A DNA stretch of 15,521 bases from JAURFX01 sp038125265. Lineage in GTDB: Bacteria > Pseudomonadota > Gammaproteobacteria > Steroidobacterales > Rariloculaceae. This document shows positions 13,736 through 15,521 of the stretch, one piece after another. The stretch is taken from contig JAYPDM010000023.1 of assembly GCA_038125265.1 (NCBI GenBank), positions 1 to 15,521 of the forward strand, given 5' to 3'. The notes below the pieces were generated by a model, which saw only the letters and a list, made by a program, of their open reading frames with translations, had not been told where the DNA came from and ran no database searches. A program made the translations under genes and the position numbers. Numbering within the stretch: position 1 is the stretch's first letter; every line of letters starts with the position of its first letter.

Positions 13736-15521
13736 TGTGCGGCATAGTAGGTGGCATCTCCAATAGAGATATTGTCCCCATTATGATTGAGGGCCTTAAG
13801 CGAGTTGAGTACCGAGGGTATGATTCAGCGGGCATTGCCTACATAAAAAATAATGCCATTCAATCGGTCAAGGCAAAAGGCAAGATCAAAGAGCTTGAAA
13901 AAAAACTAGACACTAACAGTTTTGGCTTTGCAGGCATTGGTCATACCCGATGGGCAACACACGGAAAAGTTTCAGTAAAGAACTGTCACCCGCACGTGAC
14001 CCATAAAAGAATTGCAATTGTTCATAATGGAATTATTGAAAACTATGAACAGCTCAAAGCTAAGCTCTCAAAGAAAGGAATAAATTTTTTATCTGATACC
14101 GACAGTGAGGCCATATCAGCACTCATCTATAGCAAACTTTCATCTAAGACTGCGCTTAAAGATGCGGTTAAATTGGCTTGTCAGGAGCTGGTTGGATCAT
14201 TTGCATTTGTTGCCATGGACTCAGATGATCCAAGCTCATTAGTCGCTGTCAGAAGAGGTTGCCCCTTGATAATTGGCAGTGGCATCGGTGAAAATTTTGT
14301 GGCCTCTGATATCGCAGCCATATTAGCGGTAACTAATAAGTTTCAATATCTTGAGGATGACCAAATTGCGATCCTATCTAAAGATAGCTTCGTAATAGTT
14401 AACAAGAATGGAAAAAAGGTTCCAAATAAGATTATTGCTTCGACCGCATCCTTAGAATCTTTTGAAAAAATGGGTTACCGCCATTTCATGGAAAAAGAAA
14501 TCCATGAACAGCCTACGGTGATGGAGTCTATACTCGAGGGCAGGGTAACAAACAATAAAATTTTAAATGTTCTATCTCAGCAATCACTACAGGCTATATG
14601 TTCCTCAGATTTTATTGATATTGTGGCCTGCGGGACGAGTTATCATGCAGGCCTAACAGCAAAATATTACTTTGAGAGTCTCGCGGATGTTGAGGTTCGC
14701 GTTCATATTGCCAGTGAATTTAGATATACCCCGCCCCAAATTAGAGGCAAGGGTACATTCATATGCATATCTCAGTCTGGAGAGACACTCGATACAATAG
14801 AGGCGCTTAGACTTGCAAAAAAAATAGGCTATGTCATTACACTGGGAGTCTGTAATGTGCCTCATAGCACTTTAACTCGTGAAGCAGACGATACGGTGTA
14901 TACCCGAGCTGGAGCTGAGATTGGGGTCGCATCAACTAAGGCATTTACGGCACAACTCTTGTCATTAGTATTAGTAGTGCTTGCAATAGCAAAAGAGAAA
15001 AATAATTTAAAAAACAAAGAGTCACAATATGTCAAAGAACTGCATCAGCTGCCAATGCTTGCAGAGAAGGCCTTAAAATTAGAAAAATCTATTGAGCTTA
15101 TATCAAAGCGCTTTGCTGATAAGCGCCACGCACTTTTTCTTGGAAGGGGTATTTGTGTCCCAATAGCCTATGAGGGCGCACTTAAGTTAAAAGAAATTTC
15201 GTATATTCATGCAGAGGCATACCCAGCGGGAGAGCTAAAGCATGGCCCTATTGCGCTTATTGACAAAGATATGCCTGTGGTGATTTTATCGCCCGATGAT
15301 GACATGGCAGATAAGGTATTTAATAATTTAAAAGAGGTAGAGGCCAGAGGTGCTGAAATATTTGTTTTTAGTGAAATTGGAAAACATTTAGAAAAGCTAA
15401 ATAAGGTTCACAATATTTCGCTCGGAGAAAAGCTGACAATACTTCAGACCCCCTTAATTATGAATATTCCTCTTCAGTTGCTTTCCTATCATTGCGCTTT
15501 ACTTAAAGGGACAGATATAGA
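13735..15521 (+). CDS. glmS: Glutamine--fructose-6-phosphate aminotransferase GlmS (3' truncated by window edge)
   Basis: GlmS makes glucosamine-6-phosphate from fructose-6-phosphate and glutamine, the first committed step to UDP-GlcNAc. I translated the frame to the last base: 595 codons without a stop, against ~609 in E. coli, so only about 14 residues are missing at the right edge. The N-terminal glutaminase has the nucleophile C2 (MCGIVGG), R72-W73 in HTRWATHG, HNG (97-99) and D123. The isomerase half has two SIS domains, with CGTS (299-302), SQSGET and STKAFTAQ in the first and GRG...EGALKLKEISYIHAEAY in the second. H503 in KHGP corresponds to E. coli H504. The frame ends at LLKGTDI; the final active-site Lys and PRNLAKSVTVE-type tail lie outside. 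ATG overlaps the glmU stop. No leader of glmS-ribozyme size can fit upstream. No frameshift is present. Confidence 0.97.
   Translation, partial: MCGIVGGISNRDIVPIMIEGLKRVEYRGYDSAGIAYIKNNAIQSVKAKGKIKELEKKLDTNSFGFAGIGHTRWATHGKVSVKNCHPHVTHKRIAIVHNGIIENYEQLKAKLSKKGINFLSDTDSEAISALIYSKLSSKTALKDAVKLACQELVGSFAFVAMDSDDPSSLVAVRRGCPLIIGSGIGENFVASDIAAILAVTNKFQYLEDDQIAILSKDSFVIVNKNGKKVPNKIIASTASLESFEKMGYRHFMEKEIHEQPTVMESILEGRVTNNKILNVLSQQSLQAICSSDFIDIVACGTSYHAGLTAKYYFESLADVEVRVHIASEFRYTPPQIRGKGTFICISQSGETLDTIEALRLAKKIGYVITLGVCNVPHSTLTREADDTVYTRAGAEIGVASTKAFTAQLLSLVLVVLAIAKEKNNLKNKESQYVKELHQLPMLAEKALKLEKSIELISKRFADKRHALFLGRGICVPIAYEGALKLKEISYIHAEAYPAGELKHGPIALIDKDMPVVILSPDDDMADKVFNNLKEVEARGAEIFVFSEIGKHLEKLNKVHNISLGEKLTILQTPLIMNIPLQLLSYHCALLKGTDI

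Noticed and set aside
13985..14005. CACGTG core in glmS as a possible parS site
   Set aside because: The flanking bases (CCCG on the left, ACCC on the right) do not match the TGTTT and AAACA arms, and the bases are fully explained by coding for a conserved part of GlmS (HPHVT).
13736..15521. Possible frameshift or pseudogene at glmS because no closed frame appears in this region
   Set aside because: Direct translation from 13735 is open to the last base with all GlmS motifs in order; the gene is simply cut by the window edge.

Overview
The window is a tightly packed, single-strand chromosomal segment from a bacterium, almost certainly a gammaproteobacterium. The order parA-parB-atpI-atpB-atpE-atpF-atpH-atpA-atpG-atpD-atpC-glmU-glmS is characteristic of that class. 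The protein details fit pseudomonad-type relatives: subunit c carries AGLLDAVTMIGVG and ANPF, and subunit a ends YLSMAHDTH. The DNA is moderately AT-rich, gaps are tiny, and several genes use TTG or GTG starts, which suggests a compact and possibly marine genome. Genus cannot be read from the sequence.

Layout, all on the + strand: (1) 1-3175, an oligopeptide ABC transporter. It comprises oppB (5' end cut by the window edge), oppC, and one long gene fusing the two ATPases (OppD-like then OppF-like). (2) 3172-5451, rsmG (16S rRNA m7G methyltransferase) and the chromosome-partition pair parA-parB. (3) 5472-12311, the complete F1Fo ATP synthase set, with atpI followed by Fo genes atpB, atpE, atpF and F1 genes atpH, atpA, atpG, atpD, atpC. 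(4) 12353-15521, glmU and glmS (3' end cut by the window edge), which make UDP-GlcNAc for peptidoglycan and lipopolysaccharide.

No gap exceeds 41 nt. The junctions oppB/oppC, oppC/oppDF, oppDF/rsmG and rsmG/parA all overlap by 4 nt, parA/parB by 8 nt and glmU/glmS by 1 nt, so translational coupling is likely along much of the segment. I see no tRNA, rRNA, transposon, CRISPR array, intrinsic terminator or parS site. No stretch over 300 nt lacks a gene.

Most of this is conserved housekeeping DNA, and I do not see a hidden new system. The points that merit a second look are: the opp genes sit directly upstream of rsmG where mnmG (gidA) normally lies; RsmG departs from the usual gammaproteobacterial motifs; the two opp ATPases are fused, with a 21-nt exact repeat between the halves; and the A-rich 41-nt gap before glmU, which lacks a ribosome binding site, may hold a promoter giving a leaderless glmU message.
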